Shown here piece by piece: positions 30,855-39,059 of a DNA stretch of 64,000 nt (its first letter is position 1; every line of letters starts with the position of its first letter). The notes under the pieces were generated by a model. The model searched no databases and had not been told where the DNA came from. It saw only the letters and a list, made by a program, of their open reading frames with translations. A program made the translations under genes and the position numbers. Source of the DNA: Silicimonas sp. (lineage in GTDB: Bacteria; Pseudomonadota; Alphaproteobacteria; Rhodobacterales; Rhodobacteraceae); the NCBI GenBank assembly GCA_022819605.1, contig JAJEGW010000086.1, positions 1-64,000 on the forward strand, given 5' to 3'.

Positions 30855-31640
30855 TTGAGCCGCAGCGATGCAGTGCCCATGCTTTCGGTCAGCAACATCG
30901 AAAGCTACTACGGTCCGATCATCGCGATCAGGGGCATCAGTCTCGAAGTGCCCAGGCAGCGGATCGTTGCCGTCCTCGGAGCCAACGGCGCGGGCAAGAC
31001 CACGCTGCTGAAAACCATCTCGGGCATCATGGAGCCGGAGAAGGGAGCCGTGATGCTTGAAGGACAGGAAATAGGCGGGGACGAGCCGGCCGCCATTGTG
31101 CGCAAGGGCGTCGCTCACGTGCCCGAAGGCCGCGAGATATTCCCGCTCCTGTCCGTCCGGGACAACCTGAGGCTGGGTGCCTACACGCGCCCGGTTGCAG
31201 ACGGCATCGCCGAGGATCTGGAGATGATCTTCGGGTATTTCCCGATCCTCAAGGAGCGGGCGCGGCAGATGGCCGGGACCCTGTCCGGCGGGCAGCAGCA
31301 GATGCTGGCCATTGCCCGGGGGATGATGGCGCGACCAAGGATCATGCTCCTGGACGAACCCTCGCTCGGCCTCAGCCCGCTGGCGGTCAAGGAGATCTTC
31401 TCCGTCATCCGCCGCCTGAATGTCGAGCAGGGTGTCACGATGATGCTTGTCGAGCAGAATGCTCGCGCCGCACTTGAACTGGCGGATTACGGCTACGTGC
31501 TCGAACTGGGCCGGGTCGTGATGGAAGGCAGTTCCCGTCGCCTTCTGTCCTCGCCGGACATCCAGGAGTTCTATCTGGGCGTGAAGGAAGGTGGCCAGCG
31601 TGGCCAGCGGCGCTGGAAACGCCGCAAGACCTGGCGCTAG
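30855..31640 (+). CDS. livF: ABC transporter ATP-binding protein LivF
   Basis: Second ATPase subunit, 261 residues, with Walker A GANGAGKTT at 42-50, signature LSGGQQQMLAIARGM, Walker B IMLLDEPSLGLSP and switch MLVEQNA. The TTG at 30855 is preceded by GGGAGGAGAGAG, a strong ribosome site. A basic tail of about 20 residues (GQRGQRRWKRRKTWR) extends beyond the usual LivF end. The gene is 127 bases after livG; nothing is seen in that gap. Confidence 0.9.
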   Translation: MSRSDAVPMLSVSNIESYYGPIIAIRGISLEVPRQRIVAVLGANGAGKTTLLKTISGIMEPEKGAVMLEGQEIGGDEPAAIVRKGVAHVPEGREIFPLLSVRDNLRLGAYTRPVADGIAEDLEMIFGYFPILKERARQMAGTLSGGQQQMLAIARGMMARPRIMLLDEPSLGLSPLAVKEIFSVIRRLNVEQGVTMMLVEQNARAALELADYGYVLELGRVVMEGSSRRLLSSPDIQEFYLGVKEGGQRGQRRWKRRKTWR

Positions 31641-31650
31641 GAGACACTGC

Positions 31651-33540
31651 ATGAGTGGAGAGATGGCGATTCCGAGGCAGCGCGCCGCGGCCGGCATTTC
31701 GATCAATGCCGACCTGTCGACCGGCCCCTATATCGTCGACGGGTGCGATACGCTGGTGAAGCTCTGGGCCCAACGCTGCAGGGATCTCGAAGGCCGTACG
31801 GCGCATCGCGAGAAGGACTGCGGCATCTGGCAGTCGCATTCGTGGACCGATTTCCGAGAGCGCGCGATGTGGATCGGCATGGGGCTCAGGAAGCTCGGGC
31901 TCAAGCGCGGTGAATGCGTCTCGATCCTGTCGGAGGATTCCAAGGAGTGGATCTACGCCGATCTTGGCGTCCAGGCGGTGGGCGGAATTCCATCCGGCGT
32001 CTACAGTACAGACAGTGCCCGGCAGCTCGCGTACCTCGTCAATGACAGCGACAGCCGGTTCCTGTTCGTCGGGGACGACGAGCAGCTCGACAAGTGGCTG
32101 GCCATGCGCGACGACATGCCGGGACTGGCCAGGGTCATCGTCTTCCGCTCCGACGGACTGAGCGACTTTGCCGACGACAGGGTGATGTTCCTTGAAGATC
32201 TCTATGACGCCGGGCGAGCGGAGGCGGAACTGAACCCCGGCGTATTCGAAGGCGAGATCGAACGCTCCAGGCCCGAGGACGTCGCGCTCCTGGTCTATAC
32301 CTCGGGCACGACCGGCAACCCAAAAGGGGCGATGCTGACGCATTCCAACATCATGTACTCGATCTCGACAGCTCCCGACACGCTGTTGATGTCGCCTGAC
32401 GACGAACATGTCTGCTTCCTGCCGCTCTGCCATGTGCTTGAGCGGACGGTCTCGGTCATCCATCCTATCGCGATCGGCTCGACCGTGAATTTCGCCGAGA
32501 GTCCGGAGACCGTCTTCGACAACATTCGAGAAGTTTCGCCTACTGTTTTCGTCGCCGTGCCGCGGGTGTGGGAAAAGATGCACTCGCGAATCTCCAACAT
32601 GGACGCGGACGCCACGCGGCTGGGGCGATGGGCATTTGGTCGGGCTCTCAGCGCCGGAATGGCCAAGGCGGATGCAGAACTTTCGGGCAGACCGACTCCC
32701 TTCGGCGTGATGATGCGGTACTTCTTCTGGGATTTCGTGCTCCTGAAGAACTTGCGCCGGATGCTGGGAATGGATCGGCTGCGCCGCGGCAACACCGGCG
32801 CGGCATCGATTTCCCCGGACCTGCTGAGGTGGTTCCAGGCCATCGGCGTGCGCATCTTTGAAGGATACGGGATGACGGAAAGCGCCGGCATCATGACGCT
32901 GAACACCGCTGCCGCAAGGAGGCTTGGCACCGTGGGGCGAAACGTGCCCGGCAGCGAGATCAGGATCGGAAAGGACGGCGAGATCCAGTTCAAGGCCGCC
33001 AGCTGCTTCAAGGGCTACTGGCGCGACAACGAGAAGTCCGCCGCCGCGTTCACGACCGATGGCTGGCTGCGAACCGGAGACATGGGCGAAATCGACGCGA
33101 ACGGATACCTGACCGTTACCGGAAGGATCAAGGACATCATCATCACGTCGGGTGGCAAGAACATCGCGCCAGCGAAGATCGAGGATCGCCTGAAGGCCTC
33201 GCAATACGTCTCGGACGCGATCGTGATCGGGGACGGGCGGAAGTTTCTGACCTGCCTGATCATGATTGACCAGGAAACGGTCGAGAAGTTTGCGCAGGAC
33301 AATCGCCTGCCGTTTTCCGACTTTGCGTCGCTGACGCAGGTTCGAGAGGTGCGCAATCTCATCGAGGGCGTGGTGGACGCCGTGAACAGCGATTTCGCGC
33401 GGGTTGAGCAGATAAAGGATTTCCGGTTGATCGACGTCCTGCTGACTGCCGAAGACGAGGAACTGACCGCGACCATGAAGCTCAGACGCGGTTTCGTCGA
33501 AAAGAATCATGGCGCGCTTGTCGACGAGATGTATGCTTGA
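31651..33540 (+). CDS. AMP-dependent acyl-CoA synthetase (long-chain type)
   Basis: Activates a carboxylic acid with ATP and CoA through an acyl-adenylate. The 629-residue protein starts at the ATG at 31651 behind CTAGGAGAC. P-loop TSGTTGNPKG is at 217-226, the adenylate motif is YGMTESAG, and the C-terminal hinge and domain include GWLRTGDMGEID and GGKNIAPAKIEDRL. The overall form is that of the FAA1/long-chain group. Its place between livF and the livK-like gene, with 10 and 31 bases spacing, strongly suggests that it acts on the imported compound. Confidence 0.88.
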   Translation: MSGEMAIPRQRAAAGISINADLSTGPYIVDGCDTLVKLWAQRCRDLEGRTAHREKDCGIWQSHSWTDFRERAMWIGMGLRKLGLKRGECVSILSEDSKEWIYADLGVQAVGGIPSGVYSTDSARQLAYLVNDSDSRFLFVGDDEQLDKWLAMRDDMPGLARVIVFRSDGLSDFADDRVMFLEDLYDAGRAEAELNPGVFEGEIERSRPEDVALLVYTSGTTGNPKGAMLTHSNIMYSISTAPDTLLMSPDDEHVCFLPLCHVLERTVSVIHPIAIGSTVNFAESPETVFDNIREVSPTVFVAVPRVWEKMHSRISNMDADATRLGRWAFGRALSAGMAKADAELSGRPTPFGVMMRYFFWDFVLLKNLRRMLGMDRLRRGNTGAASISPDLLRWFQAIGVRIFEGYGMTESAGIMTLNTAAARRLGTVGRNVPGSEIRIGKDGEIQFKAASCFKGYWRDNEKSAAAFTTDGWLRTGDMGEIDANGYLTVTGRIKDIIITSGGKNIAPAKIEDRLKASQYVSDAIVIGDGRKFLTCLIMIDQETVEKFAQDNRLPFSDFASLTQVREVRNLIEGVVDAVNSDFARVEQIKDFRLIDVLLTAEDEELTATMKLRRGFVEKNHGALVDEMYA

Positions 33541-33571
33541 TGCTGAACGACCAGATAGGATGCCTGAAGCC

Positions 33572-34726
33572 ATGAAGAACCTGTTCAAGAACGCATTCGT
33601 CGTGTCCCTGTTGATGTGCGGCGCGGCAACGGCGCAAACCCAAGGCGTGTCGGATGAAGAGGTGCTGATCGGCAGCAACTCTGACCTGTCGGGCCCATTC
33701 GCGGGATTTGGCGCGCCTGCTGTTCGGGCCGCCAATCTCCATTTCGATGAAGTCAATGCCTCGGGCGGTGTGCATGGCCGCAAGATTCGATTGATCGTGG
33801 AGGACCATGGCTACCAGCTGCCGAGGGCCATGACCGGGTTCAACAAGCTGCTGAACTCCGACAGAGTCTTCGCGATGTTCCTGACGACGGGAACGCCGAT
33901 GAATGTCGCCTTGTTTCCGCTGCTGGAAGGGCGTGGCGTTCCCAACATCGCCCCTCTTTCGGTGGGGCGCCAGTTGCTTGATCCGCCGGCGCCGTACAAG
34001 TACGCGAGCGTCTCGTCCTACTACGACCAGATCCGGGCTGGTGTGAGCTACCTGGTGAAGAACGAAGGCGCGACAAACATTTGCGCCATGTACATTCCAT
34101 CCGACTTCGGTCAGGAGATCGCCGAAGGCGCCAAGGACATCTCATCGGAACTGGGGCTGAATTTCGCGTCAGAGACGACTCACAGGCCGGACGAGCAGGA
34201 CTTCGTCGGCTCCCTGACCAAGCTGAGGGCTGAAGGCTGCGACACCATCGCCATCGCGCTCGGGCTGCGCCAAGTCATCACGGCAGTGGCGACGGCCAAG
34301 AAGATCGGCTGGACTGACGTGAACTTCATGGGTTCATCAGCCTCCTTTCATACCGCGGTGGCAAGGGTTCCCGGGGGCGTGACGGAAGGCATGTACGCAT
34401 CTGCCGGATGGTCGGACATCGTTGCGCGCATGGACAACCCGACCCTGGCAAAGTGGGTCGCGAACTATCAGGAAGCCACCGGCGAAGTCCCGCCCACTGG
34501 CGCGCTTCTCGGGCGCTCCGCTGCGGAGCTGCTGGTGCGTGCGCTCGATGCTGCCGGCCCAGACCTGACGCACGAGTCCTTTCAAGCCGCGGTGGAGAGC
34601 CTCGAGTATGCTGATGCGTTCCTGGGCGTGGACATCGACTACGGTCCTGGCGACCATCAGGGTGCTGACGTGATCGTCATTTCCAAGATCGTAGAGGGCA
34701 ACTGGATAGAGGTCGCGCGCCAGTGA
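33572..34726 (+). CDS. livK: LivK-type periplasmic substrate-binding protein
   Basis: Binding protein of the HAAT importer, 384 residues from the ATG at 33572. A classic signal peptide (MKNLFKNAFVVSLLMCGAATAQ) precedes the mature fold, which opens with EEVLIGSNSDLSGPFAGFG, the type I periplasmic-binding pattern. It ends the operon livHMGF-acyl-CoA synthetase-livK. An aromatic or fatty acid ligand is an inference from the synthetase. The symbol reflects family, not proven substrate. Confidence 0.88.
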   Translation: MKNLFKNAFVVSLLMCGAATAQTQGVSDEEVLIGSNSDLSGPFAGFGAPAVRAANLHFDEVNASGGVHGRKIRLIVEDHGYQLPRAMTGFNKLLNSDRVFAMFLTTGTPMNVALFPLLEGRGVPNIAPLSVGRQLLDPPAPYKYASVSSYYDQIRAGVSYLVKNEGATNICAMYIPSDFGQEIAEGAKDISSELGLNFASETTHRPDEQDFVGSLTKLRAEGCDTIAIALGLRQVITAVATAKKIGWTDVNFMGSSASFHTAVARVPGGVTEGMYASAGWSDIVARMDNPTLAKWVANYQEATGEVPPTGALLGRSAAELLVRALDAAGPDLTHESFQAAVESLEYADAFLGVDIDYGPGDHQGADVIVISKIVEGNWIEVARQ

Positions 34727-35041
34727 TGAATGGGTGTCGGGCAGCGCATTTACAGATTGTTGGCTGTCGAACGATGCCTGCGCATGCGGGGGCTGCGGCT
34801 CCTATGCACAGGCCGGATGATGCCGACGGAGTGGCCGGCTGTGTGAATCCTGCGGGGAGTGCCGATTTGCGGCTCTGCCGCAGGGGAGCTGCATTCGTTG
34901 CGGGACATGGGATGAAGGCGACCGGTGTATCTGCGGTGGCGTCCACCTAGACTACGCTTTGCGCATGTTCGCTCGCAGCAAGCAAAGTTGCGGGACTTTG
35001 GAGCAGATACTGGCAATGCGCTCGCGTGTTGCTCGCCAGGG
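34727..35041. other. Convergent intergenic region
   Basis: A stretch of 315 bases between the livK-like gene and the converging regulator gene. I see neither a convincing hairpin with T-run nor a coding frame. Confidence 0.5.
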
Positions 35042-36829
35042 CTAAACATAGTGCCCACGTGCCCGCATCAAGGCGTCCGCACGGTTCTGCGCGTTCATTA
35101 GAGCCGTGCCGACACTTGTCGCGCCCTGGAGCATGTCGTGCAGTTCGGTTCCTATGATTTCAATCAGTTCGGTGATCTCTGGAACGGGTGGTCGTGGCCA
35201 ATACTGCAAGATCCCGGATCGTGCCATGCCATCGACAATCGAGATCAACGGCGACACACTGCGCACTTTCCGGTCCATGCTGACGCTGAAGCGAGGTGTA
35301 ACAAGGCTGCCGTTTTCGATGTAGAGCTTGATGGTCTGAGGCGAGGTGAAGGACTGTAGTGCCTTCCAGGCCGCATCAATGCGATCAGGCGCTATGTTGG
35401 ACGGGATCGCCAAGGCGTAGCCGCCGACCGGCGCGATTGGCTTGCCGCCCGGCCCGTATGGATGAGGCAGGAACTCGGTCACGCCAAAGGCAGGCGATTC
35501 CGAATTCAGCTCAAAGAGAGGTGCCAGAAGCGTGGCACAATACGCCATCGCGACTTCGCCGTCCGCATAGGCGCGGGCGCGTTCGTACCAGGACATCGAC
35601 AGAATCGACACCGGTGAGTAGTCTAGGAGTTCGCTGAGGTATTCTGCCGTCGCAAAGGCCTCGTCGGATTGCAGCATTGGCCGGAGGTTCTCGCCTTGGG
35701 GCCATTCCGCATCGAAGTGATCACCGACTTGCGCCAGGTTCAGGAAAGGCCGCCCCATAGCTCCCATGACGAACATGAAGGTGTGCCCAAGGGGTGTCCC
35801 GCGTGCAGCATTCCACGCAATGCCTGACTGTCCTTGCGGCCGGTTGTGCAAGGCGCGTGCAGTCTCAAGAGTGTCCGAGATCGTGAATGGCACACCGATT
35901 CCGGCGGCGTCGCAAAGGTCGCGCCTGACGCAAAGCAACTCGGGCGTCGTTTGGACCGGGAGCCCATACTGATCGCCGCCATACCGTGCGGAAGCGAGTG
36001 CGACCTTGTGAAAATCGCCGATGTCTACCTTGCTCTCGTCAATAAGATCGTTGATCGGAAGAAGGACGCTTTTTTCTGCAAGTTCACCGAACCACGGGAG
36101 GTCGCAGGCGATGATGTCGTAGCGAGACGTGTCTTGCACCGCGTTTGCCAGGATTTCCTGGCGCAACCGGTCAATTGACAGCGCCCGGCTGTTCATGCCG
36201 ACGCCGAACAGGCCCTCGAACTGTCGCTTGAGCACGTTCATCGCCATGAATGTTGGGTCGGCATGGACAAGAACGCGAAGGTCGCTCTGCAGGTCCAGCT
36301 TCGATTGCAGCGGAGTCGGCGGCGGGATCGTCAGGTTGTCGCCATAGGAAGAACCGAAGAAATAGTCGCCGATGCCGCCTTTCCCCGCCGTTCCAATGCC
36401 AAGGGTCGAGCTGATCGCACCGCGCACGCGGCGCGCGTATTCCTGCCATTCGGCAATCAGCTTGTCGGAAGGGTGCAGGGAAAAGCTCTTGCCGGTCGCT
36501 GTTCTTGGGCGCCGGATCAAGAGACCGCGTTTCTCGATAGAGTTGATTGCCCTGATCGCCGTGCCGTAACCCAAACCGCTTGCGTTCGCCAGCAAGCTCT
36601 TTGTGGTCAGCTTGCCCTGCAGATGATTGCGCAGGAGCGTGGTGATCATCCGGGTCTCATTGTAGCCGCGCTTGAGGCTCAGCACCTGATCTGCTTCGTC
36701 GCCGAGCGCGTCGATGAAATCCAGGAAAAGCGCGAATTCCTCTCCTGAGATTCCTTTGGCTCGCGGCACATCACCGCTTTCGAACGGGCCTTCCGGTCGG
36801 GCCCTTGATTGTCCTCGCTGAAGGTTCAT
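35042..36829 (-). CDS. Winged-helix regulator fused to a solute-binding-protein domain
   Basis: A 595-residue protein with no signal peptide. Residues ~57-133 form a MarR-like winged helix (LTTKSLLANASGLGYGTAI ... IEKRGLLIRRPRTATGKSF), followed by a linker, and residues ~184-590 have the fold pattern of a family 1 extracellular sugar-binding protein (LRVLVHADPTFMAMNVLKRQFE ... YDIIACDLPWFGELAEK ... GGYALAIPSNIAPDRIDAAW). A binding protein without export signal joined to DNA-binding helices implies a cytoplasmic one-component sensor that reads a sugar directly. ATG at 36829 follows GAGAGAAG; an ATG 18 codons upstream lies inside an inverted repeat and is rejected. It is the last gene of the CUT2 sugar operon. 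Confidence 0.8.
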   Translation of the reverse strand: MNLQRGQSRARPEGPFESGDVPRAKGISGEEFALFLDFIDALGDEADQVLSLKRGYNETRMITTLLRNHLQGKLTTKSLLANASGLGYGTAIRAINSIEKRGLLIRRPRTATGKSFSLHPSDKLIAEWQEYARRVRGAISSTLGIGTAGKGGIGDYFFGSSYGDNLTIPPPTPLQSKLDLQSDLRVLVHADPTFMAMNVLKRQFEGLFGVGMNSRALSIDRLRQEILANAVQDTSRYDIIACDLPWFGELAEKSVLLPINDLIDESKVDIGDFHKVALASARYGGDQYGLPVQTTPELLCVRRDLCDAAGIGVPFTISDTLETARALHNRPQGQSGIAWNAARGTPLGHTFMFVMGAMGRPFLNLAQVGDHFDAEWPQGENLRPMLQSDEAFATAEYLSELLDYSPVSILSMSWYERARAYADGEVAMAYCATLLAPLFELNSESPAFGVTEFLPHPYGPGGKPIAPVGGYALAIPSNIAPDRIDAAWKALQSFTSPQTIKLYIENGSLVTPRFSVSMDRKVRSVSPLISIVDGMARSGILQYWPRPPVPEITELIEIIGTELHDMLQGATSVGTALMNAQNRADALMRARGHYV

Positions 36830-36863
36830 GACTTCTCTCAGCGCCCCTGGCAGTTCCGGCACG

Positions 36864-36898
36864 ATCTGACCCCTCCCCGGCATTGCTCGGGGTCAGAT
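36864..36898. promoter_or_regulatory. Perfect inverted repeat ahead of the regulator
   Basis: ATCTGACCCC (36864-36873) and GGGGTCAGAT (36889-36898) are perfect complements separated by 15 bases. The repeat lies 35 bases upstream of the regulator start codon and 38 bases after the last permease gene. It has no T-run, so an operator for autoregulation is more likely than a terminator. Confidence 0.5.
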
Positions 36899-36935
36899 TA
36901 TGTCCGATCTGGATATTCTTCCAGCTTTGCCGTGA

Positions 36936-37976
36936 CTATCCGGATGGTCGTCGGAGTTCGGCAATCTTGTCGGCCAAGATACTTCGTCGTCGGTCAGCAT
37001 CGTTGAGAAGCTGGCTTCGTCGTTGGCGTTCGTCGAAGACGCGGCTGCCGGTCTGGAACATGATGACGACCAGAAGGAGTATGCCAAGGTAGAGCTGGAC
37101 CATGAATGAGGGCGTCACGTTGAATACCAGCCCGGTGTTCAGGAAGTTCACCGTCAGCGTTCCGATTGCCGCACCGATGACTCCGCCCTTGCCGCCAAGA
37201 ATTGACACGCCGCCAATGAAGGCAGCCACCGTTCCGGCCAGCAGGAGGTATTGAAGCCCGAGCGCCTGTGCCGTGCCCGAGCGCAAGCCGATGATAATGC
37301 CGCCCAGCCCAGCACAAAAGCCCGAGATAGCGAAAACGATGATCATCGGGCGCTGCAGCGAGATGCCTGATGCCAAGGCCTCCTTCCGGGCGCCGCCAAT
37401 GGCATAGATTTCGCGGCCATAGCGCGTGTAGGTCATGAACAACCCGACGATAATGAACATCGCGATGACTAGGAGCGAAGCGGGCGAAAAGTAGACGAGC
37501 ATCTTGGTAGAGATGAAGTCGGGAATGCGGAAGTCGGTCAGCATGACCGTCTTCTCTTCAGCTGCAAAGAGCGCCACGCCACGCAGGAGCATCAACGTCC
37601 CCACCGTCAGCACGATGGCGCGGATCCTCAGATAGGCGATGAAATACCCCTGAATTGCGCCGATCGTGGTCGAGATCGCCAAGGCCAGAAGAAGTGCGTT
37701 GACGGCCCCCCAATCGTCGGTGAATCGCACCGTGATCACCGCTGCGAGCGCCGCGTTCGAGCCAATCGAAAGGTCGATTTCCCCGGCGATGATGCAAAGC
37801 GTCAATGCGAGCCCAACAAGACCAAGAACCGCGAAACGTTCCATGATCGCAAAGCCGGTCCGATGCGTGAAAAAAAGCGGCTCGGTGATCGCGAAGAAGG
37901 TGAATACGCCGACAGCCAGCAAAATGGCAAAGACCAGATCCGGGTTTTCGGTGACAAAGTGCTTGATGCGTTCCAT
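36936..37976 (-). CDS. CUT2 sugar ABC permease, second
   Basis: RbsC-like inner-membrane permease of 346 residues with about nine to ten membrane segments. The signatures CIIAGEIDLSIGSNAALAAV and GTAQALGLQYLLLAGTVAAFIGG are characteristic of ribose/xylose-type permeases. AGGAGG lies seven bases before the ATG. It has a polar 40-residue C-terminal tail (RVFDERQRRSQLLND...). Ribose-type systems often use one permease as a homodimer; here two different permeases probably form a heterodimer. Confidence 0.9.
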   Translation of the reverse strand: MERIKHFVTENPDLVFAILLAVGVFTFFAITEPLFFTHRTGFAIMERFAVLGLVGLALTLCIIAGEIDLSIGSNAALAAVITVRFTDDWGAVNALLLALAISTTIGAIQGYFIAYLRIRAIVLTVGTLMLLRGVALFAAEEKTVMLTDFRIPDFISTKMLVYFSPASLLVIAMFIIVGLFMTYTRYGREIYAIGGARKEALASGISLQRPMIIVFAISGFCAGLGGIIIGLRSGTAQALGLQYLLLAGTVAAFIGGVSILGGKGGVIGAAIGTLTVNFLNTGLVFNVTPSFMVQLYLGILLLVVIMFQTGSRVFDERQRRSQLLNDADRRRSILADKIAELRRPSG

Positions 37977-37985
37977 GGGTTCCTC

Positions 37986-39059
37986 CTATTCCACGGCCCG
38001 GCTGCCGCGGCGGACTAAGGCAAAAACAATGATGGAAAAGACGATCATCAGGCCGACGGCAAGCACCCGCGCGCCCGAGTTGAAGCCATTCAAGACCATC
38101 ATGTTATCGATGCTTGAAATGAAGATCGCGCCGAGCGACGTGCGGAGCATTGAACCGTAGCCGCCCATGATTGAGTTCCCGCCGACCATGACAATGGCGA
38201 TGACCATGATCGTCATGTCTCCCGAAGAACCGAATTCGGACGAGAAGTAATTCACATGCGCAGATGAAACCTGACCCGAGAACGCCACAGCGACGAACGC
38301 AGCGCAGACACTCGCGATGATGCAGCACTTGATCGCCATTCCAAAGTTCTCGTGCCCGGTCGCCCGTCCTGCCGCGCGGTTGGCACCCACCAGGTAGACC
38401 TGTCGACCGAAGGTGGTGTAGCGCAGGGTCAACTCGGCCAAGATCGCGATGATGATGAAAGCCACGGTAATGTTCGGAATGTCCCCGATGAAGGACCCGG
38501 TCCCCAGCCATTCAGCCCCATGCGGGCGGCGGTAACTGACGACAAGGTTGTCCGACCACCAGGACCCGATCCCGAAGAACAGTCCCGCGGCACCAAGCGT
38601 AACAACGATCGGGTTGCCGCCAAGGCCAATCAGGGCGCCCTGCATTGCGCCCGTGATCGTCGCGATGATCATCGTGGCCGCAAAGGCGACGAGGAAGGTC
38701 GTCATCAAGGCCGAGGTAGTCGGATCGCCGTCGGCAGGGCCCCATTGATTCCAGTCCGCCCCCATGAGCGTGGCAAAGCAAATGATGGAAAGAGCCGCGA
38801 TCTCCTTCATCGACAATAGGAAGAAGTTGCCGCTGAGGGTCACGAAAGTCAGTCCGATGGCCATGATGCCGACCAAAGCGGCGTCCCGGATTATCGTCTT
38901 GACATTGAACCATGTCAGGAAGTCGTCGGTAAGTGTTGCTCCGGCCAGAAACACGAAGAGGAATAGCCCCACCATTATGATGACCAATGGCGAATAGTCC
39001 CTGCGAATGCGCTGGATGAAGTTGAGGTCATCGCCCGACATTGCAGTTGCGTCGGTCAT
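37986..39059 (-). CDS. CUT2 sugar ABC permease, first
   Basis: RbsC-like permease of 357 residues, about nine membrane segments. The second-helix region TFVTLSGNFFLLSMKEIAAL replaces the usual GIDLSVG signature, so its part in the channel may differ from that of its partner. It also has GGNPIVVTLGAAGLFFGIG and VMVGGNSIMGGYGS. The start overlaps the stop of the ATPase gene (ATGA) and the next permease follows after nine bases. Confidence 0.9.
   Translation of the reverse strand: MTDATAMSGDDLNFIQRIRRDYSPLVIIMVGLFLFVFLAGATLTDDFLTWFNVKTIIRDAALVGIMAIGLTFVTLSGNFFLLSMKEIAALSIICFATLMGADWNQWGPADGDPTTSALMTTFLVAFAATMIIATITGAMQGALIGLGGNPIVVTLGAAGLFFGIGSWWSDNLVVSYRRPHGAEWLGTGSFIGDIPNITVAFIIIAILAELTLRYTTFGRQVYLVGANRAAGRATGHENFGMAIKCCIIASVCAAFVAVAFSGQVSSAHVNYFSSEFGSSGDMTIMVIAIVMVGGNSIMGGYGSMLRTSLGAIFISSIDNMMVLNGFNSGARVLAVGLMIVFSIIVFALVRRGSRAVE

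Noticed and set aside
31435-33783. 782-codon open frame on the minus strand
   Set aside because: It lies opposite the acyl-CoA synthetase and the start of the livK-like gene, which both have intact motifs; the minus frame has none.
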